Assembly (NCBI RefSeq): GCF_900096995.1
Contig: NZ_OANT01000001.1
Coordinates: forward strand, 682,001-746,000
Source of the DNA: Acinetobacter puyangensis
GTDB lineage: Bacteria > Pseudomonadota > Gammaproteobacteria > Pseudomonadales > Moraxellaceae
Direction: 5' to 3'
Length of the DNA: 64,000 nucleotides
Numbering within the stretch: the first letter of the stretch is position 1; each line of letters starts with the position of its first letter. Below are positions 17,937-28,453 of this stretch, piece after piece. The notes under the pieces are model-generated. The model was not told the DNA's origin and made no database searches. It saw nothing but the letters and a program-made list of their open reading frames with translations. Position numbers and translations under genes: made by a program.

Positions 17937-20894
17937 TTACAAGTTCGCAATCTGCTCCATATTCGCCTTAATCTTAGTTAACTGATCCGCAAATTCGGCC
18001 AGTTTGGCTTTTTCACCTTCAACCACAGCAGCAGGGGCTTTGGCAACAAAACTTTCGTTACTTAGTTTAGTTGCGATTTGATCATGTTGTTTCTGGATTT
18101 TATCCAGATCTTTTTGCAAACGGCCAAGCTCTGCTTTTGGATCAATCAAACCTTTCATTGGGACAAAGACGGATGCGTGACCAACTACGGATGAGGAAGA
18201 TAGTGGTGGTTCTTCGCCATTTGCCAAGAAGGTGATGTTTTCCACTTTTGCCAAGGCTTTAAACAACGGTTCAATGCGTTCAATCTGCGTACGTTCTGCC
18301 TCAGAAATATTTTGCAGGAGAACTGGCAATAAACGGGCATTACCCAGTCCCATTTCACCACGAATATTCCGAACTGCACCAATCAAACCTTGTAACCATT
18401 GCATATCTGCTTCGGCTTGTTCACTGATTTTATCCTGTTCTGCAACAGGGTAAGGTGCCAGCATAATGCTGTTTTTACCCTCTGCACCACCTTTACCAAT
18501 CATCGGTGCAAGGGTTTGCCAGATTTCTTCGGTCAGGAATGGCATCAAAGGATGCGCTAGACGTAAAGCAGTTTCCATTACACTGAGTAATACACGACGC
18601 ACCTCAGCCTTACGTTCATCAGATACATTCGCATCATTTAAAACTGGCTTTGTTAGTTCGACATACCAGTCGCAATATTCATTCCAGATAAAGTCATAAA
18701 TGGTTTGTGCAACCAGATCCAGTCGATAGGTAGCAAAACCTTGCTGTACCGCTTGTTCAGCTTTTTGTAAGCGACTGACAATCCATTGCTCCGGCAATTC
18801 CCAAAGATCAGGACGAGCAGTTTGACCCACTGTCTGACCTTCGACATTCATCAGCACAAAACGGGTCGCATTCCAGATTTTATTGGCAAAGTTGCGGTAA
18901 CCTTCAACCCGTTTTAGATCGAATTTAATGTCACGACCAGTATTGGCCAGCGCACAGAAAGTAAAGCGCACAGCATCTGTACCATAGGCATTGATCCCGT
19001 CTGGGAATTCCTTACGGGTGGCTTTTTCGATTTTTGCTGCCTGTTTTGGATTCATCAGACCCGTAGTCCGTTTGGCAACCAGACTTTCCAGATCAATACT
19101 GTCGATCAAATCCAATGGATCAAGTACGTTGCCTTTGGATTTAGACATTTTCTGACCTTCACCATCACGTACCAAACCATGTACATACACGGTTTTAAAC
19201 GGTACTTGAGGAGTGCCATCTTCATTTTTCATAAAGTGCATGGTCAGCATGATCATGCGTGCCACCCAGAAGAAAATAATGTCAAAACCAGTAACTAGAA
19301 CATCGGTCGGATGGAAAGTTTTTAGAAAATAGTTTTCCGCATCTTTCTTGGCATCACCAGTCCAGCCTAGTGTGGAGAATGTCCACAGACCAGAGGAGAA
19401 CCAAGTATCCAGTACATCTTCGTCCTGATAGATATAATAATCTGCCGCCAGATTGTACTTTTGACGAACTTCGGCTTCGTCACGACCAACATAGACCGCA
19501 CCATTTTCGTCATACCATGCAGGAATACGATGGCCCCACCACAATTGACGGGAGATACACCAGTCCTGAATATTGTTCATCCATGCCATATACATATTGG
19601 TATATTGTTCAGGCACAAATTTGATACGACCATCTTTAACCGCTTCAATCGCTGGTTGAGCCAAAGGTGCAATTTTGACATACCATTGATCTGTTAATAA
19701 GGGTTCTACGATCACGCCGGAACGGTCACCACGTGGTGCTTTCAGGGTATATGGATCGATTTTTTCCAGCCAGCCTTCAGCTTCTGCCTCACTCACCAGT
19801 TTTTTACGGGCATCATAACGCTCTAAACCAACATAATCTTCAGGTGCAACCAGTGTCTTGCTGATTGGTTCGCCTGCTTTTTCCATCCAGTCAAATTCAC
19901 CGAGAATTTCGGCATTTTTATTCAAAATATTGATTAAAGGCAGATTGTGGCGTTTACCCAACTCGTAATCGTTAAAGTCATGCGCAGGCGTAATTTTGAC
20001 ACAGCCCGTCCCAAAGTCTTTTTCCACATAGTCATCGGCAACAATCGGCACAATTCGGTCGGTAATTGGCAGACGAATATTTTGACCGATCAGGTGTTTA
20101 TAACGTTCATCCTCTGGATGTACTGCAACTGCTGTATCACCTAATAATGTTTCCGGACGTGTGGTGGCAACCACCAGATAGTTTTTACCGTCGGCAGTTT
20201 TTAGATTTTCATCGGCAAAGAAGTATTTGAAATGCCATAAAGACCCTTGTTCTTCATTGCTTTCCACTTCCAGATCAGACAGGGCAGTGTGCAGTTTGGG
20301 ATCCCAGTTCACCAGACGTTTACCACGATAAATCAGTCCTTGTTCATGCAGTTTGACAAAGACTTCTTTAACTGCATTGGATAGACCTTCATCCATGGTA
20401 AAGCGTTCACGTGACCAGTCTACGGACGAACCTAAGCGACGGATTTGACGGGTAATATTACCACCGGATTGTTCTTTCCATTCCCAGACTTTTTCAATGA
20501 ATTTTTCTCGTCCAAGATCATGACGGCTAATGCCTTGCGCACCAAGCTGGCGTTCTACCACCATTTGGGTGGCAATCCCGGCGTGGTCGGTACCCGGTTG
20601 CCACAGGGTGTTTTTGCCATTCATACGGTTATAGCGGGTCAGGGCATCCATGATGGCATTGTTAAAGCCATGTCCCATATGCAGGCTACCAGTAACATTC
20701 GGTGGCGGAATCATGATACAAAACGATTCACCTTCACCAGATGGTTTAAAATAGCCGTTTTCTTCCCACACTTGATACCATTTGTTCTCGATGAGAGAGG
20801 GATCATAAGTAGTGGCAATATTTTCGGCAGAATGATTTTCAGCAGTAGGGTTTGCAGCGGAAGTGTGCTGATTTGTGCTATTGGTGTCAGACAT
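17937..20894 (-). CDS. valS: Valyl-tRNA synthetase
   Basis: Class I aminoacyl-tRNA synthetase charging tRNA-Val. HIGH box as HMGH in [15 protein letters not shown] (about residues 64-78) and KMSKS box in [16 protein letters not shown]. The CP1 editing domain includes [20 protein letters not shown]. The C-terminal coiled-coil arm characteristic of ValS is at about residues 915-985 ([22 protein letters not shown]). Length 985 aa, slightly longer than E. coli ValS because of an unusual N-terminal lead rich in Asn, Thr, Ser and Ala (about 25 residues). Essential gene, apparently monocistronic. Confidence 0.97.
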   Translation of the reverse strand: MSDTNSTNQHTSAANPTAENHSAENIATTYDPSLIENKWYQVWEENGYFKPSGEGESFCIMIPPPNVTGSLHMGHGFNNAIMDALTRYNRMNGKNTLWQPGTDHAGIATQMVVERQLGAQGISRHDLGREKFIEKVWEWKEQSGGNITRQIRRLGSSVDWSRERFTMDEGLSNAVKEVFVKLHEQGLIYRGKRLVNWDPKLHTALSDLEVESNEEQGSLWHFKYFFADENLKTADGKNYLVVATTRPETLLGDTAVAVHPEDERYKHLIGQNIRLPITDRIVPIVADDYVEKDFGTGCVKITPAHDFNDYELGKRHNLPLINILNKNAEILGEFDWMEKAGEPISKTLVAPEDYVGLERYDARKKLVSEAEAEGWLEKIDPYTLKAPRGDRSGVIVEPLLTDQWYVKIAPLAQPAIEAVKDGRIKFVPEQYTNMYMAWMNNIQDWCISRQLWWGHRIPAWYDENGAVYVGRDEAEVRQKYNLAADYYIYQDEDVLDTWFSSGLWTFSTLGWTGDAKKDAENYFLKTFHPTDVLVTGFDIIFFWVARMIMLTMHFMKNEDGTPQVPFKTVYVHGLVRDGEGQKMSKSKGNVLDPLDLIDSIDLESLVAKRTTGLMNPKQAAKIEKATRKEFPDGINAYGTDAVRFTFCALANTGRDIKFDLKRVEGYRNFANKIWNATRFVLMNVEGQTVGQTARPDLWELPEQWIVSRLQKAEQAVQQGFATYRLDLVAQTIYDFIWNEYCDWYVELTKPVLNDANVSDERKAEVRRVLLSVMETALRLAHPLMPFLTEEIWQTLAPMIGKGGAEGKNSIMLAPYPVAEQDKISEQAEADMQWLQGLIGAVRNIRGEMGLGNARLLPVLLQNISEAERTQIERIEPLFKALAKVENITFLANGEEPPLSSSSVVGHASVFVPMKGLIDPKAELGRLQKDLDKIQKQHDQIATKLSNESFVAKAPAAVVEGEKAKLAEFADQLTKIKANMEQIANL

Positions 20895-21049
20895 ATGAAC
20901 TAAAAAGTATTAAAAAAATTTCATCTATTGTAGCAAAAAAATAGCTGTTCAGTCGCCCTATTCAAAGCACGAAATAAACATTGGGTCGATGACCAGTTTT
21001 TGTTAGTATAAATTGAATGAATAAAGAGAAAGCCTGTTGAGGGAATAAC

Positions 21050-21715
21050 ATGGCCATACAATTCGTAAAAATACTGGTAAATCGTGACACCTATCAAAAG
21101 TTACAACAGATCACACAGGCACTCAATCGTGGCGAGAAAACACCATTGGCAAAACCGCTTGGTCAGGTGTTTACCAAGTTAACCTGTGAAGTGCTGGATC
21201 AGGCATTTGGGGCGTTGGCAAAATCTCAAGAAAATAGCGATGATGTACAGGCACAGGAAACCGCCAAAGTCTTGCGTCAGATTGATAAACACTTACAAAA
21301 ATATATGCCTTGGTCGATTTCACTGCTGAGTAATATACGTTTACAAGCTGTGGCAAACTATATGTTGGATCAGTTTCATTGTGATGATCCACAACAGATT
21401 TATCTACAATATGCGCTCACTCCGGCGCTTGCCAGCAGAGTACAGCAGAATTATGAGAGATTAATGCAAAATGATTCGCTGGCTGTTGTACCAGTGTTTG
21501 ATGATTTGATCGAGGTGATTGATACTGGAGTAACAGCCCATATTCGCACTCCGAAAACCATATTAAAGTTTAATTATGTGGTCGATAAAACCCTGACCGG
21601 CATAATCGATTTGGTGACCAGTTTGGGTTATAAGCGCATTGAAAAAGTTGCCAGACATTTATCGCTCTCTCAGGCACAGCAATACGCCAGACACTTCAAT
21701 AGTTTTATCCAGTAA
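21050..21715 (+). CDS. Conserved protein of unknown function
   Basis: I do not recognise this 221-residue protein. There is no signal peptide or membrane segment, so it should be cytoplasmic. The composition suggests an all-helical fold: several amphipathic helices rich in Gln, Leu and Ala (for example AQETAKVLRQIDKHLQKYMPW and LTPALASRVQQNYERLM) and a C-terminal segment with RIEKVARHLSLSQAQQYARHFNSFI. A good ribosome-binding site (GAGGG) supports the start. It ends immediately before, or within 30 bases of, the SDR gene, so the two are probably co-translated. Codon use matches the neighbours. Confidence 0.75.
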   Translation: MAIQFVKILVNRDTYQKLQQITQALNRGEKTPLAKPLGQVFTKLTCEVLDQAFGALAKSQENSDDVQAQETAKVLRQIDKHLQKYMPWSISLLSNIRLQAVANYMLDQFHCDDPQQIYLQYALTPALASRVQQNYERLMQNDSLAVVPVFDDLIEVIDTGVTAHIRTPKTILKFNYVVDKTLTGIIDLVTSLGYKRIEKVARHLSLSQAQQYARHFNSFIQ

Positions 21716-21745
21716 ATGAATGTTATGAATAAAAGGAAAATAACG

Positions 21746-22537
21746 ATGTCGAAAAAGCAAACAGTATGGATCACAGGTGCAAGTTCCGGGATTGGTGCAG
21801 CTTTGGCACAGGTCTTTGCAGCACAAGGTGCAACGGTGATTTTAACTGCCAGACGTTTGGATCAGCTTGAGGCGGTACGGGCAAAATTGTCTAATCCAGA
21901 CCAGCATCACTGCATTGCACTGGACATTACCGATTTTGAACAGGTGGATCAAACCGTCAAAGCAGTCTTTGCAAAATTTAGTACTGTAGACGTGTTGATT
22001 AATAATGCCGGTTTGAGCCAGCGTGCCTTAATTGCTGATACCAGCATGGACACTGAACGAAAAATCATGGAAGTCGATTATTTTGCTCAAGTTAATCTAA
22101 GCAAACAGGTGTTGCCGTATTTTGTGCAGCAAAAATCCGGACAGCTTGCGTTTGTCTCCAGTGTGGCAGGTTTATTGGGCACGCAATATCGTGCTAGTTA
22201 TTCTGCGGCCAAAGCAGCAATTCATATGTGGGCCAATAGTTGTCGTGCCGAATATGCAGAACAAGGGATTAACGTATCGGTGATTTTTCCGGGCTTTGTA
22301 CAAACCGATGTGGCGAAAAATGCACTCAATGGTGCAGGACAACCACAAGGTTATGAGGATGAAGCAACCGAAAATGGTTTAAGCGCCGAAGATTTTGCCC
22401 GGCAAGTGGTACAAGCACTGACAGCCAAACAAGAATATATCGTGGTCGGTGGCAGTAAAGAAAAGCTGGGGGTATTGGTTTCTCGGCTTTCACCAAAATT
22501 GTTGTATAAAATGATCCGTAAAACACAGGTAAAATAA
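21746..22537 (+). CDS. Short-chain dehydrogenase/reductase
   Basis: Classical SDR, NAD(P)-dependent oxidoreductase. Cofactor motif GASSGIG (11-17), NNAG (86-89), catalytic Ser139, Tyr152 and Lys156 in YSAAK; the Arg pair in LTARR suggests NADP(H). Length 263 aa is normal; the C-terminal tail after the Rossmann fold is basic (LVSRLSPKLLYKMIRKTQ). I chose the ATG with AAAAGGA upstream; an in-frame ATG ten codons earlier abuts the preceding stop codon. Likely operon with the unknown gene upstream. Substrate unknown. Confidence 0.87.
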   Translation: MSKKQTVWITGASSGIGAALAQVFAAQGATVILTARRLDQLEAVRAKLSNPDQHHCIALDITDFEQVDQTVKAVFAKFSTVDVLINNAGLSQRALIADTSMDTERKIMEVDYFAQVNLSKQVLPYFVQQKSGQLAFVSSVAGLLGTQYRASYSAAKAAIHMWANSCRAEYAEQGINVSVIFPGFVQTDVAKNALNGAGQPQGYEDEATENGLSAEDFARQVVQALTAKQEYIVVGGSKEKLGVLVSRLSPKLLYKMIRKTQVK

Positions 22538-22802
22538 TGCAGTTAATCGGCTAGCCGATATCATTTATAGAGAAAATTGCATAACATTTTTGTGATGCAA
22601 TTTTAAAATATACTGAGCTTAAAATTTATTACTATATTTTTAGATAGCCCACCCTGTAAAAAATAATTGGCAGACGATTTGGTTAAATTTTTAGCGGGTG
22701 GTCGCATCAGTTGGCATTCTAGGCAGTTTGACTATTGTGTTTAGATCACTAGCATGTTCTTATTTATATGTGTTTTTTTATGTTTAAGAAGCTGATTTGT
22801 CA

Positions 22803-23453
22803 ATGCAGCATACCATGGTTTCTGACTGTTCTAATGAAATGGATCCATGTCAGAAAAAATTATTTGAAATGACCCAAGCTGTTAGTCAGCTTCTTGCCAA
22901 AGTTCATCAGTTACAGGATGCTTATACTGCCGGACATCAGCATCGGGTCGGTTTGTTCTGCCAAGCGATTGCAGAAGAAATGGGTTGGGCAGAAGTCGAC
23001 TGCGAACGCATGTATCATGTTGGATTACTACACGATCTAGGTAAGATTGCGATTCCAAATCAAGTTTTGCATAAAGTTGCCACACTTGAACATGAGGAAA
23101 AAAGATTAATCAAAAGCCATGTTGAAATGACTTATGAATTGTTAAAAGATATTCCGTTTGAATTTCCTTTAGCCGAGATTGTCTTTCAGCATCACGAGCG
23201 TATCGATGGAAGTGGTTATCCCAAAGGATTGAAAGGCGAGCAGATATTGCCCCAGGCTAATATTTTGATTGTGGCAGATGTGGTTGAGGCAATTGCAGGG
23301 AAAAGGCCTTATCGTAAATCACTGGGATTGGATTTTGCGCTAAATGAATTGAAAAAAGGGCAGGGCAAAACTTATGATCAGGCAGTATGTGATGCAGTCT
23401 TTCGTCTTTTTTATGAAAAAAATTATCAACTGCCGACTGCTGCTGAAGAATAG
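22803..23453 (+). CDS. HD-GYP domain phosphohydrolase
   Basis: Stand-alone HD-GYP domain; such enzymes usually hydrolyse cyclic di-GMP using a di- or tri-iron/manganese centre. Visible motifs: HQHRVG (about residue 45), HDLGKI (77-82), KSH (about 105), HH (130-131) and GSGYPKG (137-143), with later DVVEAI. All metal ligands typical of active members appear present. There is no receiver or sensor domain, only a short N-terminal helix. Starts considered: this ATG, or an in-frame TTG six bases earlier (22797); ribosome-binding sites are poor for both. Monocistronic, convergent with lolA. Confidence 0.85.
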   Translation: MQHTMVSDCSNEMDPCQKKLFEMTQAVSQLLAKVHQLQDAYTAGHQHRVGLFCQAIAEEMGWAEVDCERMYHVGLLHDLGKIAIPNQVLHKVATLEHEEKRLIKSHVEMTYELLKDIPFEFPLAEIVFQHHERIDGSGYPKGLKGEQILPQANILIVADVVEAIAGKRPYRKSLGLDFALNELKKGQGKTYDQAVCDAVFRLFYEKNYQLPTAAEE

Positions 23454-23525
23454 TGATATAACGCATTCTTTATCCTAGATTGAACAAAGAATGCCGAGTA
23501 TTGATTGATCGCATTCTAACTTGCG

Positions 23526-24218
23526 TTATTGTTCAATAATATCCGTGCCTTTAGGTGGGGTAAAATTAAATACATTATTACTAATTTGTGCATTCAATTT
23601 CACATTTTTAAATTTAATGGTTGTGGTCTGGCCCATTGAATCTTCCAGAATCATCAAAGTGGGTGCTTTATTGGGACCAAAACTAATCAGCAAGCGTTCA
23701 AAAGCACCTTCTTTATTCTTGGGCGTTAAACTGTAATAGGTTTTACTGGCATCAGGTTGACCTACAGTATAGGCATTCATGATTTCCTGTGCATTACCAG
23801 ATAACAGTAAAGCAGGGGTATTGGCCACCTGATCATCCAGACTTTGTTTTACGGCCTGTTGTAAATCTGGATCATAGATCCATACCGATTGTCCTGTGGT
23901 CACAATGGTTTGTTTGGCCGGTTTGGTGGTTTCCCAATAGAATTTTCCGGGACGGGCAACTTTCATAACGCCACTAAAGCTTTGATTCAGATGTTGTGGG
24001 GTGGGTTTGTTTTGCTGCTTACTGTTACGTGCTTGTGTTAAGCGCGTACTTTGCTCAAAATCAGCACTGAGACTCTGAATGCCACTGAGTTGTTTGACCA
24101 GATTATTGGTGGCTTGTTGTGTGGTCGCTGCTGCGGCATAGCTTTGGGTTGCCATCATTGAGGAAAGGCCAAGTGCCGTAATGGCAAAAGCATAAGATGA
24201 TTTTTGTAAAAGATTCAT
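23526..24218 (-). CDS. lolA: Outer-membrane lipoprotein carrier LolA
   Basis: Periplasmic chaperone that carries lipoproteins from LolCDE at the inner membrane to LolB at the outer membrane. A signal peptide ends near SYAAA. The mature chain has the LolA features SLSADFEQ, FSGVMKVARPGKFYWETTKPAKQTIVTTGQSVWIYDPDLQQAVKQ (residue region 85-120) and the C-terminal FNFTPPKGTDII. Length 230 aa is slightly long because of a Gln/Asn-rich insert (ARNSKQQNKPTPQHLNQ). AGGA precedes the start. Confidence 0.95.
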   Translation of the reverse strand: MNLLQKSSYAFAITALGLSSMMATQSYAAAATTQQATNNLVKQLSGIQSLSADFEQSTRLTQARNSKQQNKPTPQHLNQSFSGVMKVARPGKFYWETTKPAKQTIVTTGQSVWIYDPDLQQAVKQSLDDQVANTPALLLSGNAQEIMNAYTVGQPDASKTYYSLTPKNKEGAFERLLISFGPNKAPTLMILEDSMGQTTTIKFKNVKLNAQISNNVFNFTPPKGTDIIEQ

Positions 24219-24377
24219 AACGCAATTTAATCCTGATTGTTACTATTTATGTTGACATCTTACTGGGTTTTAAATTGAAAAAAATGAAGAAATAGCAGGA
24301 TTTTGTTTAGATTCAGTCGTAAATTGCATATCTCTGTAGTGAAAATACTGTTTTATGAAAAGATATAGAAAAGGAGT

Positions 24378-24406
24378 AATAAAAAAACCCGCAAAATGCG
24401 GGCTTT
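24378..24406 (-). terminator. Terminator of rplU-rpmA
   Basis: GC stem CCCGC/GCGGG around AAAAT, followed on the minus strand by a run of seven Ts. Located 20 bases beyond the rpmA stop. Confidence 0.92.
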
Positions 24407-24421
24407 TCGAACCATTAAAAC

Positions 24422-24676
24422 TTACGCTTCAACAGTTACATAGCGACGGCCAAATTGACCCTTCACTTCAAACTTTACTACGCCATCAGCAGTTGCAAAT
24501 AAAGTATGGTCACGGCCCATACCTACATTGTTTCCTGCATGGAATTCTGTACCACGTTGACGAACGATGATGTTACCTGCTGTTACAGTTTGACCACCGT
24601 AAATTTTTACGCCTAACATTTTAGGATTTGAATCACGACCGTTTTTTGTCGATCCACCGGCTTTTTTCGTTGCCAT
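24422..24676 (-). CDS. rpmA: 50S ribosomal protein L27
   Basis: Small basic ribosomal protein near the peptidyl-transferase centre. The 84-residue sequence starts [17 protein letters not shown] and has [13 protein letters not shown], standard for L27 without the N-terminal extension found in Firmicutes. It follows rplU by 19 bases in the conserved rplU-rpmA operon. Confidence 0.98.
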   Translation of the reverse strand: MATKKAGGSTKNGRDSNPKMLGVKIYGGQTVTAGNIIVRQRGTEFHAGNNVGMGRDHTLFATADGVVKFEVKGQFGRRYVTVEA

Positions 24677-24695
24677 GTCTATTTACTCCTCGTGA

Positions 24696-25007
24696 TTAGC
24701 CTGCAATACCAGTAATTTTCAACTCGGTAAACCATTGACGGTGACCTTGTTGTTTACGGTAGTGTTTACGACGACGCATTTTAACAATACGTACTTTGTC
24801 ATGACGACCATGACTAACCACTTCTGCAGTTACTTTTGCGCCAGCAACAACTGGAGCACCGATTTGAACGCTTTCACCGTTTACAAGCAATAATACATCA
24901 TCAAATGTAATTGTTGAGCCAGTTTCTGCTTTCAATAATTCAACTTTAAGGGTTTCACCCTCAACTACACGGTGCTGTTTACCACCGCTTTGGATTACTG
25001 CGTACAT
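24696..25007 (-). CDS. rplU: 50S ribosomal protein L21
   Basis: Binds 23S rRNA with L20. The 103-residue protein begins [14 protein letters not shown], the conserved L21 opening, and ends with the HRQWFT...KITGI region. The start was set at this ATG because GGAG sits about ten bases upstream and it matches the family; a four-codon extension (MEYI) is possible but unsupported. First gene of the operon with rpmA; divergent from ispB. Confidence 0.98.
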   Translation of the reverse strand: MYAVIQSGGKQHRVVEGETLKVELLKAETGSTITFDDVLLLVNGESVQIGAPVVAGAKVTAEVVSHGRHDKVRIVKMRRRKHYRKQQGHRQWFTELKITGIAG

Positions 25008-25407
25008 AATGTACTCCACACATGCCCGTGTCGTCGTGTCAATCAGGAATAATCGAACTTCAAACGAACGCCACTGGGGTATATAAGGGGCAGAATTTTA
25101 CGAAATTTTCGATCAAACAACAAGTGTTTGTATAAAAAATAACAATGAATTTTGTCTGCGACTTATTTTTTATCCTTGGCACATGATCATTGCTACCTTG
25201 ATTAGCACAAAATTATCAATGCAGATGTGATTTAAAGTCGGTAAATAGGCTTGCAAGTTGTAGGGACATTCATGACAATGGCAACTTGGCGAAGATTGAT
25301 TTTATTAAACTGTTAAAATTTAATATTTTGAATCATCGGCTTTTGATAGGATAGGATGACAAAGTCAGATCGCAATACATAATTGGCAGGATAAATGAGG
25401 TTTTTGC
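25008..25407. other. Divergent intergenic region between rplU and ispB, 400 bases
   Basis: Should hold the rplU leader and promoter (minus) and the ispB promoter (plus). I see no gene, no tRNA and no strong hairpin that could be called an L21 leader. Confidence 0.5.
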
Positions 25408-26391
25408 ATGACGATTGATTTTAAACGGGATGTGCTTGCTCCGGTTGCGCATGACTTCGCTGCGATGGATCAATTTATTAATGAGGGGATTACCTCCAAA
25501 GTTGCTTTGGTGATGTCAGTCAGTAAACATGTGGTAGAAGCTGGCGGAAAACGCATGCGTCCAATCATGTGTTTACTTGCAGCAAAAGCCTGTGGTGTGT
25601 CGGATATGACGCATGCCCGCCATCTCGCTGCGATTATTGAAATGCTGCATACCGCCACACTGGTACATGATGATGTGGTAGATGAATCTGGTTTGCGTCG
25701 TGGTCGGCCCACTGCCAATGCAACATGGAATAATCAGACTGCGGTGCTGGTCGGTGATTTTTTGATTTCCCGTGCGTTTGACCTGTTGGTCAATATTAAA
25801 AACTGGGATTTGCTTAAGGATTTTTCGACCGGTACTTGTGAAATTGCAGAAGGTGAAGTCCTACAATTGCAATGGCAACATCAGCCACATGCGACTGAGG
25901 ATATCTATTTACAAATTATTCATGGTAAAACCTCCCGACTTTTTGAACTGGCAACAGAAGGTGCCGCAATTCTGGCCGGACAGGAAAGTTATCGTGAAGC
26001 CATGCGCCATTATGCCGGGCATTTTGGGAATGCTTTTCAGATCATTGATGATATTCTCGATTACACCTCAGATGCCGAAACGCTGGGTAAAAATATTGGT
26101 GATGATTTAATGGAAGGAAAACCGACCTTACCATTGATCGCAGCGTTGAAATTAACGCATGAAAATACTGAACAACATCAGATCGTGCATAAAAGTATTG
26201 CAACGGGTGGGACTTCACATTTAGAACAAGTGATTTCGATTGTAAAAAACTCTGGTGCACTGGAGTATTGTTTGCAGCGTGCCAAGGAAGAAACAGAAAA
26301 AGCTGTTGAGGCTTTACAGGTCTTGCCTGAAAGTGAGTATCGGCAAGCGCTGGAAAATCTGGCACAACTTGCGCTGGATCGTATCCAATAA
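25408..26391 (+). CDS. ispB: Polyprenyl (octaprenyl-type) diphosphate synthase
   Basis: Trans-prenyltransferase making the long isoprenoid side chain of ubiquinone. First Asp-rich motif DDVVD (88-92) followed by RRGRPT, second DDILD (about 213-217), and GGKRMRP near the N-terminus. Length 327 aa matches E. coli IspB. Position divergent from rplU-rpmA is the common arrangement in gammaproteobacteria and supports the name. Chain length (C40 versus C45) cannot be judged with certainty; Acinetobacter generally uses ubiquinone-9. GAGG precedes the start. Confidence 0.95.
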   Translation: MTIDFKRDVLAPVAHDFAAMDQFINEGITSKVALVMSVSKHVVEAGGKRMRPIMCLLAAKACGVSDMTHARHLAAIIEMLHTATLVHDDVVDESGLRRGRPTANATWNNQTAVLVGDFLISRAFDLLVNIKNWDLLKDFSTGTCEIAEGEVLQLQWQHQPHATEDIYLQIIHGKTSRLFELATEGAAILAGQESYREAMRHYAGHFGNAFQIIDDILDYTSDAETLGKNIGDDLMEGKPTLPLIAALKLTHENTEQHQIVHKSIATGGTSHLEQVISIVKNSGALEYCLQRAKEETEKAVEALQVLPESEYRQALENLAQLALDRIQ

Positions 26392-26422
26392 ACTCAATCA
26401 TTAATAGGAGAGGTGTTCTATC

Positions 26423-28453
26423 ATGCATGCTGAGTTGCAGAATGTTTTATCCAAGATGCAAATTCAGACCGAGATGGAACATCTGGACCCACAACTATTA
26501 CAGCAACTGGTGGACTGTTTGCGTCCATCAGATCCGGAAGATCGGCAAGAGATTCATAAAAAGATCCAGACATTTATCCAGACCATCTTAATTACACCGA
26601 CATCGACTGAAATTTTACAACGATTTGCATTAAGACTTCTAAATCAATATAAACAGGTTAGTTTATATACCGAAAGTGGTATTTTAAGCTCAGAAGGCTT
26701 TAATACCCAATTATCGCAACGCATCGGTGCACATTTTTTACCACTGCTCAAAGATAAAACTGAATTAAAAGAATTGGTCGGTCTGATTTTTTATCGTAAA
26801 GCCGATCAGACTTGGTTGGAAAATATTTGTTCTGAAGACTGGCAAGCCATTTTAAGATTATTTGCCCAGTCCAATGCCAATCAGGAACAAAAGCATAATC
26901 TTCGTATGCAGATGATTCATGCGATTATGGTTTTATCCTATCGTATTAGTTCAATTGGTTTACATCCCGAATTTAGTCATGCTTATCCAGAGATTGATGA
27001 GTATGAATCACCTTTTTTGATTCAGAATCGTGAAATTATTGAATATATTGAACTTTATAAAAAATATGAAGCACAATATGACACGGCATCGGTGATGCCA
27101 TTACCGGATTCAAGGCAGGCATTAGTCATGCTGGATCAATGTCGGGATATTTTAATTCGGGTAAAACGAAGTACAAAACGTAATGGCGTCAGCTTAAGTT
27201 TGACCTATTTGCTGGTATTACTTGAGCAATGTTTACAGCGTATAGAAACGCTACTGCATGTGGTTTCTGATCAGCAACAGACCCAGCAAATTGCGATTAT
27301 GGCATTATTACGAAATTTGACCTCTGCCTATTATGATGATCAAAGTGTCAGGGCGTTATTAGCGACCAATACTGAATTAATGGCATTACAAGTCACAGAA
27401 AATGCCAGTCGGACTGGTGAGCATTATGTCAGTACCGATAAAAAAGGTTTCTTTCAAATGTATCGCTCGGCTGCCGGGGCTGGTGTGATCATTGCCACTA
27501 TGGCAACCTTGAAGGTGTTGGCGGCAAGAATCAGTATGGCACCTTTGATGCAGGCTTTTGTCTATAGTATGAATTATAGTCTTGGCTTTGTTTTGATTCA
27601 CTTTTTACATTTTACTGTGGCGACCAAACAACCTGCGATGACAGCCGCAGCGCTGGCTTCGACGATTCAGCATAGTAAAGGATCGAAAGCGGCCCAAATG
27701 GCAGAACTGGCAGCATTGATTATTAATATTATGCGCACTCAGTTTATTGCAATTTTAGGCAATATCTCGATCGCCATTCCTGTGGCAGCTTTGATTTCTA
27801 TAATTTGGTTACATGGCATGGGTGAAGCACTGGTTTCTCCCAGTAAGGCGAATCATCTATTACATGATTTAAATCCGTTTACCTCTTTGGCGATACCGCA
27901 TGCTGCAATTGCCGGAGTATGCTTGTTTTTATCGGGTTTAATTGCTGGTTATTATGATAATTTGGCGGTCTATCGGAAAATAGGTGAACGTTTACAGGCG
28001 CATCCAGGTTTAAGAAAAATGCTGGGGCAATCAAGATTAGATCGGCTATCGCATTATATTGAGCGTAATCTTGGTGCAATTATGGGGAATTTTTTGTTTG
28101 GTATCATGCTGGGGAGTATGGGAACCCTGGGTTTTATTCTGGGGTTACCCCTTGATATCCGCCATATTGCTTTTGCATCTGCCAACTTGATGCAAGGTTT
28201 ATTGAATATTGCCGGTACACCTGATATTGGTTTAATTTTTGTCTCTTTTCTGGGGGTGCTTCTAATTGGTGTAACCAATTTATTTGTAAGTTTTAGTCTC
28301 ACTATCTTTGTTGCATTGCGGGCACGTCGAGTACGCTTGAAAGACTGGAAGCCCTTGTTTAAACTTATTTTAATTCATTTTGTCACCCGACCTGTTGACT
28401 TCTTTTGGCCACCTAAACAACCTTTGAAAATTGATGAACAAACAAAAAGTTAA
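26423..28453 (+). CDS. Gcr-type 'site-specific recombinase' family membrane protein
   Basis: A 676-residue protein of the family annotated as site-specific recombinase, gonococcal Gcr type (SpecificRecomb). I see none of the catalytic patterns of tyrosine or serine recombinases. Residues 1 to about 340 are soluble and helical. The C-terminal half has about seven to eight hydrophobic membrane segments (for example AGAGVIIATMATLKVLA, FIAILGNISIAIPVAALISIIW, IAGVCLFLSGLIAGYY, GNFLFGIMLGSMGTLGFIL, IGLIFVSFLGVLLIGVTNLF). The recombinase label is therefore doubtful and a membrane role is more likely. AGGAG precedes the start; about 30 bases after ispB, so possibly co-transcribed. Confidence 0.8.
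   Translation: MHAELQNVLSKMQIQTEMEHLDPQLLQQLVDCLRPSDPEDRQEIHKKIQTFIQTILITPTSTEILQRFALRLLNQYKQVSLYTESGILSSEGFNTQLSQRIGAHFLPLLKDKTELKELVGLIFYRKADQTWLENICSEDWQAILRLFAQSNANQEQKHNLRMQMIHAIMVLSYRISSIGLHPEFSHAYPEIDEYESPFLIQNREIIEYIELYKKYEAQYDTASVMPLPDSRQALVMLDQCRDILIRVKRSTKRNGVSLSLTYLLVLLEQCLQRIETLLHVVSDQQQTQQIAIMALLRNLTSAYYDDQSVRALLATNTELMALQVTENASRTGEHYVSTDKKGFFQMYRSAAGAGVIIATMATLKVLAARISMAPLMQAFVYSMNYSLGFVLIHFLHFTVATKQPAMTAAALASTIQHSKGSKAAQMAELAALIINIMRTQFIAILGNISIAIPVAALISIIWLHGMGEALVSPSKANHLLHDLNPFTSLAIPHAAIAGVCLFLSGLIAGYYDNLAVYRKIGERLQAHPGLRKMLGQSRLDRLSHYIERNLGAIMGNFLFGIMLGSMGTLGFILGLPLDIRHIAFASANLMQGLLNIAGTPDIGLIFVSFLGVLLIGVTNLFVSFSLTIFVALRARRVRLKDWKPLFKLILIHFVTRPVDFFWPPKQPLKIDEQTKS

Noticed and set aside
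22545..22558. 14-base palindrome ATCGGCTAGCCGAT after the SDR gene
   Set aside because: Too short and without a T-run to call a terminator; no partner sites seen.
23463..23494. Inverted repeat GCATTCTTT/AAAGAATGC between the HD-GYP gene and lolA
   Set aside because: Stem of nine with a 14-base loop and no T-run on either side; terminator call not supported.
25008..25200. Ribosomal L21 leader RNA upstream of rplU
   Set aside because: I looked for a conserved stem before rplU and saw none; the described L21 leader is from Firmicutes.
26423..28453. Recombinase name taken as a sign of an invertible locus or mobile element
   Set aside because: No recombinase catalytic motif, no inverted repeats flanking a switchable segment, and housekeeping context.
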